Assembly (NCBI RefSeq): GCF_025698545.1
Contig: NC_068575.1
Location: 47,253,980 to 47,317,979, forward strand
DNA from: Gossypium raimondii
Lineage: Eukaryota > Streptophyta > Magnoliopsida > Malvales > Malvaceae
Length of the DNA: 64,000 nucleotides
Direction of reading: 5' to 3'
Shown piece after piece: positions 9,235 through 22,224 of this stretch (within the stretch, counting starts at the first letter, position 1; every line of letters begins with the position of its first letter). The position numbers and the translations under genes were made by a program. The notes under the pieces were generated by a model, which saw only the letters and a list, made by a program, of their open reading frames with translations, was not told the DNA's origin and searched no databases.

Positions 9235-11937
9235 TGTGTAACAACCTTCATGCTGAAAACGTATCAGAAAGTTGTAGCTATTCTGATAATGGTACTACTG
9301 GTGGGGGGATACATATCGGACGATGTCTGTAGATAGCCTGTTAAGATAATTATAAATATGTTTTTGGTTCAAGCTGTCTTATATTTAAGATTTCGGAATG
9401 ATGTTACTTTGTTTGAATTTTAAAGATTATCTTTAAGCCGATAATCTTTATCTCCTCAATAATGCTACGTTCTGATAATATAAAGTAGAAATCACCGTAC
9501 TGCTTCTTCCTTAAGTTTGGTAAGGTAAGATTTCGAAAGTAATATTCATTTTATAATATTGTTATCTTTTCTTTATATACAAAATAGTATGATAAAGTTT
9601 AAAAAATTCAAATGAAATAGGTTTAAATTATAATTTTCTTATACTGAAATAAAGTAAAAGAATTTGTTTACTTAATTTTATTATTTCTATTATTTATATT
9701 CAATGATTTAAAAAAAGCTAATAAATATATCTCTTAATACGGAATATTATGATAATATCAATCTTTGAAAAATAAATATTTATTTTTTATAAAATGCTAA
9801 TTTTTTTTATTCAGACATCTAGTTTTCACTAAAGAAAGAGATACAAATATTATTGACGAATGCATCCAAAAAGGGGAAGACAAGGATGAGGATGTAGTGG
9901 TGCTAAAGAAGGCAAAAAGCCAAAGGAGGTAAGTGAGCAAGGAAGTTGAAGATGTGAAGGAGCATGCTAAGGTCAATAAGGTGGCTAGAATGATTATGGG
10001 TCGATCTCTTCTTCATCGAGTTGGGGGATATATATATATAGTGGAGGTTCCTTACTTGGAGATGTTATAATTGTTGAGTGCATGAGGGATGTATGTAATG
10101 GGACTCATTTTGTCATTTCTTTTAAGTTGTGGTACAAGGTTGTTACATTCAGGTAGTGTTTGGTGGCATAACAAGCATGTTCACACTAAAAAAGCGAATG
10201 CCTTAAGGAGTGGGTGGCTTGTTTACGAAGACGGGTGGAGAGGACCTTTCTAAGATAAGCGAATAGCTCGTTCGCAGGGATTAGTGACCAAGATCCTTTT
10301 AAAGGAATTGGGAGGTTGGGTAGAAGCAAGCCTTCCTCCAAGAGGTAGATGATCTAGTGACCTCCAAAACGATGGAGAGTAGGGATTCGTGCATAGGTGT
10401 CTTTCTGGTAGCTTCTCATGTTGTCACGTGTCCTAAGCTGTAAGGATATAACAAGTACATCAAAAAAGTCAACAAAAAATCAAAGATATAAAATACAAAA
10501 GCCCAAAAACTTATAATGGGCCAAAACCCAGTCTCAATAGAACCAAACAAACCTTAGGAACAAATTTTAGCAACTAAATATTATAACCGTGGTTTTCAAA
10601 ATAGGCCACTTGGATAGGTTGGAAAGTTGAAGGCAAAGGTGGATACACTACCTTTCAATGGCATGTTATACCTCCCTCAAGAGACCATAATGCAGCAACC
10701 CAAAAAAGGAACACCGTCAATCACCATGGCGCCATATAGGGGCTAAAGCCAGAGAAGAGATCCACGGCCAATGAATCACTTCAACCAGTACTGGTCACGC
10801 ATGCTAGTGTGGTAAAACATGAGCATTGACGAGCTCCATCAAGCGGAGGACCATGGTGAAAGTGGTGCACAACAACCAAAGGATAAGGCTACCGAAGAGA
10901 AGAAAGGTAGCCATGTCGAAAACTGCAAAGGGCTAGAAGAAAACTCTCAAATGTCAGACGAACAAGAGAAGCATCGGATAGTATGATGATATCTATTCGA
11001 TTTGGTCTAATTTTTGGATTTTTAAAACTATCTATCATAATTTGGTTTGATTTGATTCTTTGTTTTTTCATATTAAGTCTTGGTTTTATATTTTTAGACT
11101 TATTTTGACATAATGAACTTTATTTTATGACTTTTTAAATATTATTTGGCAAAGCTTCAAGTCTTTTTCATAAATATTTCTAAAAAATAATAATTTTTCA
11201 AGTAAATAAAAACAACCAATAACTTTTATATGATTTTTAATATATATATATATATATATAGAAATTTTAAGATATTTTCACTATTTTTAATATAAAATAC
11301 TTATTTTCATATTATAAAAATTAAAAATAATTATAAATTAAATAAAATAAAATTCAAGTCAATTTTTAATTTTTGGTTTTTATTTGCGGAACCCTACCAA
11401 ACAAACTTTATTTTTTCGGGGTAAAAGAAAAACAAACAGGTAGGAAATGAAAAAAAATCGCAAATTTATCAATCAATAAAATCATTTGCATCAAATAAAA
11501 TTATTTCATCTTGCTAATCAATAATTTCAAAATACTATTTATATTATTAAATTAATTTCACATTTTGTACTATTTATATTATTAAATTATTTAATCATAT
11601 TAAATCTTTATAAATTTATGTTAAAATTAAATTATTGATGATGCCATAAAATATTTGCATCAAAATTTTATATTTGTATCAATTTTACATTTTATCTTTA
11701 AGATAATTTTTATTAAAGAATTATATTTTTATATTTAATATATTTTTAATTTCAAAATACTTAATGACAAAATCGAAGATAATTGAAACAATTAAACAAG
11801 TAAAAAACTAACACGTATATAAAATATTAATAAATAAATTATGAAGAGATGAAAATTAAAAACAAATTCGATTACAGTGGCAAATTTAATTACAGTAGGT
11901 GATAGTGATTATAAGGATCCAAAGTCATTTTTAAAAA
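9235..11937. other. AT-rich spacer with unassigned repeat-like tracts
   Basis: No gene is supported. A short (TA)n lies near 10030 and a longer one near 11239-11262. The GC-richer tract 9840-10450 looks like old transposon sequence but shows no termini or coding motif I can name. The region 10985-11460 has AT-rich, loosely inverted ends that could belong to a MITE; I could not define its boundaries. Confidence 0.4.
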
Positions 11938-12081
11938 AATTTAACTCGAATAAATATATTCTATTCGATTCAAATTTTATCTTACTCAACTCAATTCGAG
12001 AAAATTTTAAATTAAATTAAGATAATAAAATAATATTCGTTAACTTAATTAATTTAAAATCTCGATCGAACGTTAACCCAT
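11938..12081 (+). mobile_element. Fragment of the hAT-like family seen at 49485
   Basis: The stretch shares its layout with the last 150 bp of the element at 49485-50129: TTAACTCGAATAA, then TTCTATTCGATTCAAAT, ACTCAACTCAATTCGA, and near the end CTCGATCGAACG. It lacks the other end and so is a truncated copy. The terminal CACCCCTA of the other copy has decayed to TTAACCCATA here. Confidence 0.55.
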
Positions 12082-12368
12082 AACCACTAATTATTATTAG
12101 CATAAATCCCCTAAACCCTAAATGACGAACTTTTAACATCAAATTGCGCATTTACAATCCTAACCGAAGTCCCCGCCTTATGAGTCGACAACTCCTTGCC
12201 AAGCCAAGTGAGTTTCAACCTGCGCCACTGCTTTGGAAACTTGTCCAACTCCTTAACCTCAATCTCCAACGCTACCAAGTGCCACTTATTGCTTTGTTTT
12301 CATTGTTGGAGAAATCCCACCTCTCTACTTCCTTTTCCTCTTCCCTTTCCTTTTCGTCAAAGAAATCG

Positions 12369-12650
12369 ATGGCGAAGGCTGAGAATGTGATGGAAGATAA
12401 ATCAAAGCGGCAGGAAAAGGAAGGGGTAACCGTGGCGCGCAAAGCGCGGGATGAGGGGGCGGAAAAAGACGGATTGAGGGCGGGAAAGAGGGAGAAAGAG
12501 GAGGAAGTGAAAGGGAAAGTGTCTATGGAGGGCTTATTACGGTTTAAAGAAGGGGGGTTGGTTCAGGGAAAAAAAAAAGAGTTGTTGGTCATGAATCATG
12601 ATGAACGAGGGTTGAAAGGAGGCATTAACTTCTTTTTTTTCATTTTTTAA
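12369..12650 (+). CDS. Unrecognised short ORF, highly charged product
   Basis: An ATG at 12369 in good context (cgATGGc) opens a 93-residue frame that starts MAKAENVMEDKSKRQEKEGV and is rich in Lys, Glu and Arg up to about residue 55, then loses composition bias and ends in a run of Phe encoded by poly-T. The frame also stays open upstream to an ATG at 12180. GC content is higher than in the surroundings. I do not recognise a family. It could be the first exon of a broken gene whose remainder is missing; the Phe-rich tail argues that the reading frame does not end naturally. Confidence 0.2.
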   Translation: MAKAENVMEDKSKRQEKEGVTVARKARDEGAEKDGLRAGKREKEEEVKGKVSMEGLLRFKEGGLVQGKKKELLVMNHDERGLKGGINFFFFIF

Positions 12651-13104
12651 ACCTATAAATGTAAAAAAAGGAAAATTCCTTCCCAAGTCCCTGTCCTCTG
12701 AACATCATGACACGTGTTGCTCATTCAATGGGGCACATGTCAAGTACTGACACATTTTAACCCCATTAAGGTGGAGTACCAAAATAGAAGATGGAAAGAA
12801 AATCAGGTATGAAAATGAATAAATTAAAAGTACAGGGAGGACATTGACAATTTCATTAAAATACAAGAGTAAAACTTGCCATTATTCCGAAAGATTATGA
12901 AAGTGTGTAAAAACCATAATAATAATTTGCTAACCAATCTCGCCTAATTTTGTGCAATGTAGATTTTATGAGAACTAAATTTTTGTATTCAAAATTATAA
13001 TGAATTTATCAAATAAAAGAAAATATCCACTAAATATTTTGTACTTACACTCATGTAAATAATGCGCATCTAGTATGTAATATTTGAGTGTTACATTCTA
13101 ACAC
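12651..13104. other. Short spacer, 3' side of the FERONIA-like gene
   Basis: Nothing coding is seen. The segment nearest 13105 should carry the 3' UTR of the minus-strand receptor kinase. The remainder is AT-rich, without recognisable repeats. Confidence 0.4.
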
Positions 13105-15780
13105 TTATCTCCCCTTTGCATTCATAATCTCAGAGAAGACAGTCTCAGATTTGATTCTATCAAGATCACCTCGTGTAACACTCCTTCCTACACTGCTAAT
13201 CGTGCTCCCTGATTCCGACGCTTTCCCACCTGAAACACTAAACAACTCTTCGTTATCATCGTCCGTGGTAGTACCTCCTCCTCCTCCTCTTCCCGGCTTC
13301 AATGGACTGGTTTGGCTGCTGAAGGACTTCATCACCTCATCGCCACCTTCCATGTAGACGATGTTCATGTTCCCACTCTCTTGCACTTGCAATGCAAATT
13401 CTAACCCCCAAACCACTTCATTCATGATTGGCCGCTCTATTCCTTCATCTTTGATACAACTCTCCGCAAGCTCCCCGAATTTCTTTAGGCACAATGGTGA
13501 AATATCACCCATCAAGTTGGGGTCCACAATGCTTTCAAGGCTTCCTCTTTTCAGGCAAATCTTGGCCCATCGAGCAAGGCTGATTTGGTCCTTTGGTAGC
13601 CCTGGAATCATTGCCGGTCGAGCGCATAATACTTCGAATAAAACCACACCAAACGAGTAAACGTCGGATTTCTCAGTCAACTGTTGCTTTCGGTAGTATT
13701 CAGGATCCACATACCCAACGCTTCCCTTGACTACAGTGCTCACATGGCTTTGAAACATGTCTGTTGGACCCAGTCTAGACAATCCAAAGTCAGAAACCTT
13801 GGCCACCCAGTTCTCGTCCAATAGTATGTTGGTTGATTTGATATCCCGGTGGATGATTGCCTGCTTCACACCTGCGTGAAGGTACTGCAATCCACGGGCA
13901 GCTCCAATACATATTTCCAGTCTCCTTTTCCACGGTAAAGGAGGGTTCTTCGTTTTGTAAAGATGATCACGAAGGGTCCCCCGAGCCATGTACTCATAGA
14001 CGAGTATCATCTCCCCCAGATCATCACAAAAACCAATCAAGGACACGAGATTGACATGGCGTAGCTTGGAGAGTAGCTCGAGTTCAGTTTGGAACTCCCG
14101 GATCCCTTGCCTTGATGACGAATCCAACCTTTTGATGGCCACCGTAGTCGACCCGCCATCAATGCAACCTTTATATACGTGACCAAATCCTCCTGACCCG
14201 ATAATGAATTGCTCATCGAAATTCAAGGTGGCTTCTTTAATCTCGACGATCGAAAACCGACGACAAAGATCGGACGGTAGTAAGGAAACGCTGGTAGCAC
14301 ATGTGGAGTTTGATGGGCAAGGTAGTTGCGCCCATGATGATTTTGGTTCGCTGACAGCTAAATCCTTTACTCTCCTAACTTTATGCTTGTAAATGAAAAC
14401 GCATATGATGAGAGAAAGAGCAAATCCGCCACTAAAGACAGCTATGGTAATGATCATAACTAGTGAACACCCCTTTTTCTTTTTCGGGACGCTGGGCAAC
14501 GGTGGTGAAACACTCAAACTTGGTTCAGGATTTGGCACAGCAAGACTACCGTCTAAATTGCTGAGTCTAAAGATCTCTAGACCGTTGAGGATTGCATCAC
14601 GATATATTGCAAGAACATCTTCGCTAGGGTGTAAAGCCAGCCATAGTGTTTGCTTTCTTTGACCTTCATTTGGAATCAACAAAACATAGTCTTTATACAC
14701 CGGGATGTTGTTACCACCACTCCAATATATGACATCGGCATCATGCTGTGCAGTTTGATTGTTTATGAATATGTTAAAGACACGTTGGCCTGCCTTCGTT
14801 ACTTCCAATTGAGTCTCGCAGAAATGAAGCCTAAGGAGGTAACGGAAGCCACCGTCAATCTGGAAGTTCCACGTGAGATTGTAATTCTCATTGATATGTG
14901 GCTCTCGCCCCATAGTTCTTGACGTGGTGTAGACAATAGCCGGAGCTGTATAAGCCGGGGTGTCGTTGGTGTAATTGATTCTAACGTTGGACCGACTAGG
15001 AACATTTCCCAATGCAGCTCCAAATATATGAGGCGAATCATCCCGCCAAGTTCGAAACATTCCGGTGTCATTCACGTTTTCCACGGCTCCTCCACCAACG
15101 TTTAGACGATAAACAGTTTCGAAAGCAGTAGCATCAGGAATGTCGAAGGGAATTTTACTATTTACAAAAGATACAGAGTCTTCTTGGTGTTTTACATACA
15201 ATTCCTTCGGCATGGAAACAACTTCAATACCGTTTACAAAGGCTAAAGAGTTGGGCGATGGCGAAAAGGTGACAATCAGCTTCTCGGTTCCGAAACAAGG
15301 TACCATAAACTCTTTGATCAACGAGGCTGGCTGACCATCCTCAGCAGAAAGAGCTAAATAGGCACTGAAGTTTTTCAGGAGAAGGTGATTATTAGCGGTA
15401 ACAGAGAAGAAAGAAGTGGCTCCATCAAAGCCAGAGTCTTGAACCGGGTAGAAATAAAAACGAAGAAATTTGAGACCAGCTGATACTGGAAAGCTGTAAG
15501 TGAATTTATCATGAAAAACTCTAGCAGTCATGTAAGGAACTCGAGTAACAGAATGATCTTGCCTGGTGGCTCTGAAATTAGATGAAGCGTTCTCGGAATT
15601 AGAGGTAGCGAATTTGGACCTTTCATCAGTGATCCATTTCCGCCCATCTTCGGATACTAGACTTGATGATGATGGTGCACCACAGTCGAGGAGAATATAA
15701 TCGGTTGGGGTATAAGCTGCTGAGTTCACGGCTGAAGTAAAAGAGAAGAGGAGATGGAGGAAGAGGAAGAAAGGGAGCAT
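13105..15780 (-). CDS. FERONIA-like receptor kinase (CrRLK1L), copy 1
   Basis: The 891-residue plasma-membrane receptor kinase is encoded by one exon, as is usual for CrRLK1L genes, which sense RALF peptides and cell-wall state. Order: signal peptide about 1-21, tandem malectin-like ectodomain about 22-410 (opens AAYTPTDYILLDCG), a Pro/Ser linker with basic KKKK, transmembrane helix 439-464, juxtamembrane region, kinase about 520-800. Catalytic elements are intact: glycine loop IGSGGFGHVYKG 527-538, Lys550, HRD 644-646, DFG 664-666. The C-terminal tail ends FSEIMNAKGR, the type of ending seen in FERONIA-like members. A Gly-rich, Asp-rich insert (about 832-845) lies in the tail. The start is the only ATG giving a signal peptide. 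Its closest relative in the window is the gene at 46151. Exact orthology to FERONIA versus the MEDOS-like group is undecided. Confidence 0.93.
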   Translation of the reverse strand: MLPFFLFLHLLFSFTSAVNSAAYTPTDYILLDCGAPSSSSLVSEDGRKWITDERSKFATSNSENASSNFRATRQDHSVTRVPYMTARVFHDKFTYSFPVSAGLKFLRFYFYPVQDSGFDGATSFFSVTANNHLLLKNFSAYLALSAEDGQPASLIKEFMVPCFGTEKLIVTFSPSPNSLAFVNGIEVVSMPKELYVKHQEDSVSFVNSKIPFDIPDATAFETVYRLNVGGGAVENVNDTGMFRTWRDDSPHIFGAALGNVPSRSNVRINYTNDTPAYTAPAIVYTTSRTMGREPHINENYNLTWNFQIDGGFRYLLRLHFCETQLEVTKAGQRVFNIFINNQTAQHDADVIYWSGGNNIPVYKDYVLLIPNEGQRKQTLWLALHPSEDVLAIYRDAILNGLEIFRLSNLDGSLAVPNPEPSLSVSPPLPSVPKKKKGCSLVMIITIAVFSGGFALSLIICVFIYKHKVRRVKDLAVSEPKSSWAQLPCPSNSTCATSVSLLPSDLCRRFSIVEIKEATLNFDEQFIIGSGGFGHVYKGCIDGGSTTVAIKRLDSSSRQGIREFQTELELLSKLRHVNLVSLIGFCDDLGEMILVYEYMARGTLRDHLYKTKNPPLPWKRRLEICIGAARGLQYLHAGVKQAIIHRDIKSTNILLDENWVAKVSDFGLSRLGPTDMFQSHVSTVVKGSVGYVDPEYYRKQQLTEKSDVYSFGVVLFEVLCARPAMIPGLPKDQISLARWAKICLKRGSLESIVDPNLMGDISPLCLKKFGELAESCIKDEGIERPIMNEVVWGLEFALQVQESGNMNIVYMEGGDEVMKSFSSQTSPLKPGRGGGGGTTTDDDNEELFSVSGGKASESGSTISSVGRSVTRGDLDRIKSETVFSEIMNAKGR

Positions 15781-17734
15781 CGAATTGAATTATAAATCTT
15801 ACTTCGCTACAGATTAGAAAGAAAATTTTTCATGCTTATTATATTAGCAGGCGATGAAGATGGAATCTGAGAAAAGAACAGGGTAGGGGGCCTTTTTAAG
15901 GGTGTTGTTTTTAAAGACCGTAACGAAGTCAGGTAAACTTGATATTATTAGTGATGCACAGCTTTTGATGATAAGGTGATGAAGACCCGACTGTTTTTAT
16001 ATTTCCATTGGATAGCTTAAAGTTGCGAACCAAAACAGGGGATGGATGGATGGATGGGATGGGACCCCTAACTTTGGCAAAGAAGCCATAGGACTGATTC
16101 AACCATGGGAACGCGACAATTTTCTGGAAAGCGAAAAGCATTTAGTTTGAGCACGTATCTTTATAAGATTTTATTGATTTTTTTAAGGATAGCTTTATGA
16201 GACTGAGAACTGTATTCCATCTTATTAGTGGATGCCTGAAGCTAGGACCCAATTTGACTCTTTCTTTAGGGCATACGTCTCAAATTAAATGTGTTTTCAA
16301 AAGAAAAATGGAAAAATCAATTCACTTTCAAATCTTCTTTCTGGAAAATAATTTTCGGAAAAAAAAAAGGAGATTTCTTGATATTTGGTGGACTCAATAA
16401 AAAAAAGGCTTTATGTTATTCGGCTATTTTCTTACAAATCTTTTTCCTTTAAATAGCAATTTTGAAATAAATATTAAAATATTAATATTTGAAAAAATTT
16501 TAAAACGTTAGTTAATTATTTTTGTATATTTTAAGAATTAATATTATAATGATAAATCTTAATAATAAAATATTATCTTAATATTAAATGTATAAATTAC
16601 TATTATTAATTGTTAAAATATTAATAATATTAAATTAAAATATTAAAATAATTAGAATATATAATTTATCTCAATATAATTACAATTAAAATATTTTTAT
16701 CACATTTTGTATATAAATATTGAGATAAATATTAAGATATTAATTATTTAAAAGTTTTTTATCATTAATCTATTGATTTTCAATATCAATATTTCACATA
16801 GCTTTAGCTTAACAATAATATTTAAAATATTTAATCAGAGCAATATTATGCTCAAACCATGAAACGAATGAAATGAAGACACCAGTAATTATATAAAATT
16901 TTAACACTAAAAACAAGAATAATATGAGCTTAAATTATATTAGGATGATTCTAAAAATCACTTTTTATATAAAAACGTTTCACTTCATACTTTTTTTAAA
17001 GAATTTCTAATTAATATTATACAGTTTCTAACACTAGATTAATTTTCCTTAATAATATTTTAACACTACTTAATTTTAATTAATGAAATAAATTAGTTTA
17101 AAACAATTAAATAAGATTAACAAATAATAATGGTAACCCAAGGTATGATATGGTTGGTTAGAATTTAGAATTCTAAATTTTATGATTTTAGGCAAATGGT
17201 TAAATGAAGATTTAGGGTCTATGATTTTAGAGTTTATGGTTTTAGAATTTTATAAAAATAAATTAATTTTATTAATTTTAAAGTTAAAAATAAAGAGTTA
17301 ATTTGATATTTCTTGATTTATTATATTATTCACATAAATTAAAAAATATGATGTGACATGTTATTATTAAGAGACTAAAAGTGATTTTCTAGAATCAAAC
17401 TAATCTAAGTTAAACTCAAATAATATTATTTAAATTATTATTTTACTGTTAATATTACATTAACCAATACATATTCTAAAACTCTTAAATTATTATAATA
17501 ATTATTGAATATCATTTTTAAAATATTTTTGCTATTAAAATACAAATATTTTATATTATGACAAATTTATAATTAAATATTTATAAGTTATCATATACAT
17601 TTATATTAAAATAGTAATATAAAACATTTTTCAACAAATGTTAATAATAGTATTTCTATTAAATGATAATATTGTAAGGTTAAATTTTATTTTATTAAAA
17701 TAATAAAGAATATTAATTATATTAAACTACCCGA
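15781..17734. other. Promoter side of FERONIA-like copy 1, then AT-rich spacer
   Basis: The first few hundred bases right of 15780 must include the 5' UTR and promoter of the minus-strand kinase gene; no clear TATA box could be fixed. From about 16400 to 17734 the DNA is extremely AT-rich, with short inverted and direct ATTAATATT-type words and no coding signal or transposon termini I can define. The truncated gypsy element starts at about 17735. Confidence 0.4.
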
Positions 17735-19071
17735 TTTCACAAAATCAGAATTCACATAAGAATGGGAAGAACCAAGATCAATCAGGGCATATATAGGTAC
17801 TGAATATAAAAGGAAAATACATGCTACTACATCTGTAGCATTGCCTTCCTCACGAATACGGACTATGTATGCTCGTGTTGGGGCTCTAGTCTCATATCTC
17901 TATGCTGTAGACTCAACCCCTTTCTTTACAGTACCTCTCGATACAGATCTACCACATGGATTTCCCCAACCCTAATAGCAGGAGCAGACATCTAGGTAGA
18001 AACAGGTGAATCAATGTCATTCCTCGAGCAATCACGAGCAAAATGGTCCAAAGACTCACATCGAAAACACGTTCTGGTCTTCTTCTAACACTCGCCTTTA
18101 TGTCTTTTCCCACACAATTCACAGCTCAGGATATCGACATCTCTAACAGGGCTTCTCACACTGTTAGTTGTCGATCTCGGCCTCTCTCAGACCTAACAAA
18201 TCTCAAAGCTGATCTCCAATGCTTTCAAGACTCTCTAGGTCATTTAGGTAACAAATGCGAGCTAAAAGTCCCGAGTCATTTTTTGAAAGCTCGAGAGGGC
18301 TTCAGTTTCTTGTCCAAGCCCATCACTTGCTCGACCATTTTCACTGATTCGGTCAAATCAACAAATTCTTTTATTTTATGTGACACTAATTGGACTTTGA
18401 GTTCATCCCATAAACCACACAACAAATGTTTACAGCTTTACTCCTCTGTCAGAACTAATTCCAAGGCATATTTACTAAGTCGTAGAAACTCACGCTCGTA
18501 ATCAACAATAAACATCCCGCCTTATTTTAAAGTCATGAACTATTGCTTACGGTCTTTTAGGTACAATTGGCCGATATACTTCTTTTGGAACTCTGGCTAA
18601 AAAAAAGTCCAATCAACCTTGTCGTTGGCACGTTTCGAGTAACATTCATCCACCATTTATATGGCTCCTCTTTCAAGAGAGATACTACACATGTGACACA
18701 TTCGCGCGAAAAGCACTAAGCTGTTGCAGAATTTGATTCGTCAATTCTAACCATGATTCAACTGACGAGAGGTCGACGCCTTTCAATCATTTAAATCCAG
18801 TCACACCATATTTACGCAACTTCTTTATCAAAACTTGTCGAGTTACAACAATTGGAGCAACCTGTAGAGCATCTCATGTTACTCGTTAAAGGACCTCCGC
18901 TATAGAGCGAAGCAGATTTGTTTATCCCCATCAAAGGCTATCATTTTTATGTTGTCGAGCACTGGTTGATTCAACATTAGGTGCCTTGACTCCAATTCTA
19001 TTATCACTCCTAACGGAGCGATCATTGTTGTAAACATCATTCCCAACATCATTTCTCGATTCACCGGACAT
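17735..19071 (-). pseudogene. Ty3/gypsy gag-protease remnant
   Basis: On the minus strand an ATG at 19071 opens MSGESRNDVGNDVYNNDRS, the start of a gypsy Gag. Farther in, the Cys-rich CELCGKRHKGEC and the zinc-knuckle CFRCESLDHFARDC (around 18020-18130) mark the nucleocapsid. Near the left end DLGSSHSYV resembles an aspartic protease site (normally D-T/S-G). Several stops and frame changes break the frame. The element stops abruptly near 17735 in AT-rich DNA, so protease, RT, RNase H and integrase are missing. It is joined through a primer-binding site to the LTR at 19207-22224. Confidence 0.75.
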
Positions 19072-19189
19072 TTTCAACTATAAAGCAAATACATTTTATA
19101 ATCAACATCAAAATCTCGACTCAACTTTGGCATGTACCTCTAGACTCAATTATGAGCTCGATTTAGTTTGAGAATCGGCTAAACCTATA

Positions 19190-19201
19190 GCTCTGATACT
19201 A
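19190..19201 (-). other. tRNA-Met primer-binding site of the gypsy element
   Basis: The minus strand reads TAGTATCAGAGC, one mismatch from TGGTATCAGAGC, the site complementary to the 3' end of initiator tRNA-Met used to prime reverse transcription. It lies 5 bp from the LTR boundary at 19207, as expected. Confidence 0.8.
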
Positions 19202-19206
19202 TTAAA

Positions 19207-22200
19207 TGTAACACTTATACCTAACCCGATCATCGGGTCCGAGCTATAGTGTGCCACATTTATTGCCAGAGCGACTATGATCAAATTAAATACAAATTCA
19301 CATCATCAAGCTATTATTCATAAAAATTATAAACAAACAATACGATATAGAATCATTCTCGAGTCCTAAAAAAGCTTACGAAAGCTTTTAGGTTAACCCT
19401 AGAACAAAACAATATTGAATTGTAAAATTTTCAAAACACAAGATTAATGTTGTGACGTGCCAAACAGTTTGTCACGTCATGAATTCAATCCACTCGACGT
19501 CTAACGTCACTCACTATTTAGCCTCGTTAAGATGACGGGGTTCCTCATCTCAACATGACATAATAGGCCATTTCTCGTTACGACAACATATATTTGACAT
19601 CACAACATTACCTACTATTTCTACAATACCAATACAGAAAACCTGAAATTTTAAGACACACCAATGCATATTCAGTTTAACCTTTTTTTTTTGACCAAAT
19701 GTATAGTAAAAATAGGTTCCATAATAAGTCATAACACTTTCAATTCATATAAGTATGATGTTCTAACTGCCTAATACTACCAATCATCTAATCATTCTCA
19801 CTAACTTTCCTTATATTCACAATATACTAGATGCAAACCAATACATATTCATTCATTACTTTATAATTAAACGCCATTTCATGTATCATTTCCTAATCCT
19901 ACCATAGCAAATCCAAATTGCACATATATGCACATAATGACATGTAACATATCAATCATTTGCTAGGTTCATGTATGCATTTCATTCAAGGTACCATCAC
20001 ATATCTCATACCTTAATCAAACTATGAGAATTCTAAGTTGTATACACATATATACGTATACACATCAACCACATATATCACTTTTAGAACATCAAAATGC
20101 AACATTTAGTTATAAACATCATTCTATCCCAATAAAACTTAACCTATTAGGTACAAGCCAACTATAAACATAAAAGATACATAAACATTATTGAGTTGGG
20201 TTCGGATTTTGAACGCTTAGAAGACCTCCTCACGATCTACTGTGAATTTAAGTTACCTGTGCACGGAGAAACAAAATCGTATGCTGAGTAAATCACTTAG
20301 TGGTAAATCTATAATTCAATATACTATAATTAAGTTTTTGAAAATGCACACATCCATATAAGTTCAATCCAAATTCCAATCCACATACAATTTATACCAA
20401 GTCCTACCAATATCTCATTTCTTAACATTAACATGCCATTACACATACATACTTACTCAATTGGATGCCACCATTATACATGTACTCAACTATTTAAAAC
20501 ATCAATTATATCATAATTATTCAATCTCATATAATTTCTTTTAAAAAATTTTGAGCTCGTTAGCTCTTTGATTCGATAAGCCCTTTAGGCTCTTTTTCAA
20601 CTTAATTTAAAATAACATCATATTTCATATTTCCATCTCATTTCATTTCTTAAACATTTAACCAATTCATTTATTTTTAACCCTATTAACTAGACATGGA
20701 CTTTGTACAGATAGAGATCTATCACCCCGGGTTACCGAGCAACAATGATGCTAATATAATATATAATACCACTCCAGATTGCCCGACAACAATGGTTTTC
20801 TCAACTCAATCAATCTATCACTTCGGGTTGCCCGAAAATGATGACTCAAAGAATTATGTCTACCACCTCAGATTGCTCGGTAACAATGGTTTTACTCAAT
20901 ACTTTGATTCTATGGCATTCCAACTATATCCGACACAGTCCAACATTTAATAGAGTAACTAAATTTCTATTATTTACATATAGTTCAATTTACAACTCAA
21001 TGTTCACAATCCATTAAAATTTCATAAATTCATAGCATACATAACATGCTTCAACCATATTTCATATAATTTATTACATATCAAGTAAATTGGAAATTTT
21101 ATTATTTATTCAATTTAGTCCTTATTTCGGTATTCAACCTCAATCATAATAAATCAAGTTAAATAGCCATTACTAACTCACCTCGATACCATGTAATGCA
21201 ACATGTAATGAATATGCAATAATAAGTTGATCCCAAACTATAGAAATACAAACTAGAATTTTGAGCTATTTATCGACAGCTTTAGCTTTTCCCTTCCCTC
21301 TCGATGAATTCGAGTCAACATTAGCTACAAATTAATATAAACATGAAATACCATCAACATTCCAACAAATTCACAATCAATTGTCATTTTAATACAAATT
21401 TGATATTTTATTCAATTTAGTCCTTAAAACCAAGGTTAACATAATTTTCGATTTAAAACTCCAATTTAAAATCCGATTTCACTACTGTCCATTAAGGACC
21501 CCTATTTTTATTTCTATAATAACTTTTACAATTTATTTGGTTTAGTCCCTAATGTACGAAACTATCAATTAAGCTTTAAATTTAGTCTTTTTTTCTCATT
21601 TAATCTTAAAAATATATCAATTTAACACCTAAAACTTCAAGAAATCAACGATGAAAACTTACTAAAACTTTGAAAATTTTACATTTTGGTACATAGGCTA
21701 GCTAAATCAAGCTCCCATGATCTCAAAAACATAAAAATTATAAGAAAAATGACTAAATTGAACTAACCAATTAGTAGCCAGAAGCCCTTGGCCAGTTCTT
21801 CCTTAATACCTTGGTTATGGGTTTTTGTAGTGAAGGAGAAGGAAGGAAAATGTTTTCTCTTTCCTCCCATTATGTTAGTTTTATTTCATATTTTATACAT
21901 TTAATTTTTATTATAAATTTTAATAATATAAAATATATCAAACATCACCTACCATCTATTATAACATATCCAAGAGGGATTATTTACCATTTTAGACCTT
22001 TAATAATTGTCATTTAATTCCTCAATTCATTTCCTAATTAAAATCTATATGATTAGACTTTTACAATTTAGTCCTTGGACCCTAATTAAACACAATTTCG
22101 CTAAATTACTTATCTAAAATTCAATTCACTTAAGTAATAACTCCGTAAATATTTACGTGTTCGGTTTATAGAAATGAGATTTTGAAACCGTATTTTTGAC

Positions 22201-22224
22201 ACCACTAGAAATTAGGTCATTACA
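19207..22224 (-). mobile_element. 5' LTR of a Ty3/gypsy element, about 3 kb
   Basis: On the minus strand the LTR opens TGTAATGACCTAATTTC at 22224 and closes GGTATAAGTGTTACA at 19207, with TG...CA ends. It is followed directly by a primer-binding site and gag, which proves it is an LTR and sets the family's LTR length at 3018 bp. This calibrates the solo LTRs elsewhere in the window. It contains an array of four short repeats at 20716-20905. No second LTR or target duplication is present because the other end is truncated. Confidence 0.85.
20716..20905. repeat. Four diverged 46-48 bp repeats inside the LTR
   Basis: Units begin near 20720, 20768, 20816 and 20862. Each has a TA(T/C)CAC-like start, a GGTTGCCCGA/GATTGCCCGA core and an (A)ACAATG(A/G)T end. 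Two cores are palindromic (CGGGTTGCCCG and CGGGTTACCG). The position in the LTR matches the repeat arrays in the other long LTRs here. Confidence 0.7.

Noticed and set aside
18043..18501. Plus-strand 152-codon frame
   Set aside because: It is the antisense of the gypsy gag zinc-knuckle region, which reads correctly on the minus strand.
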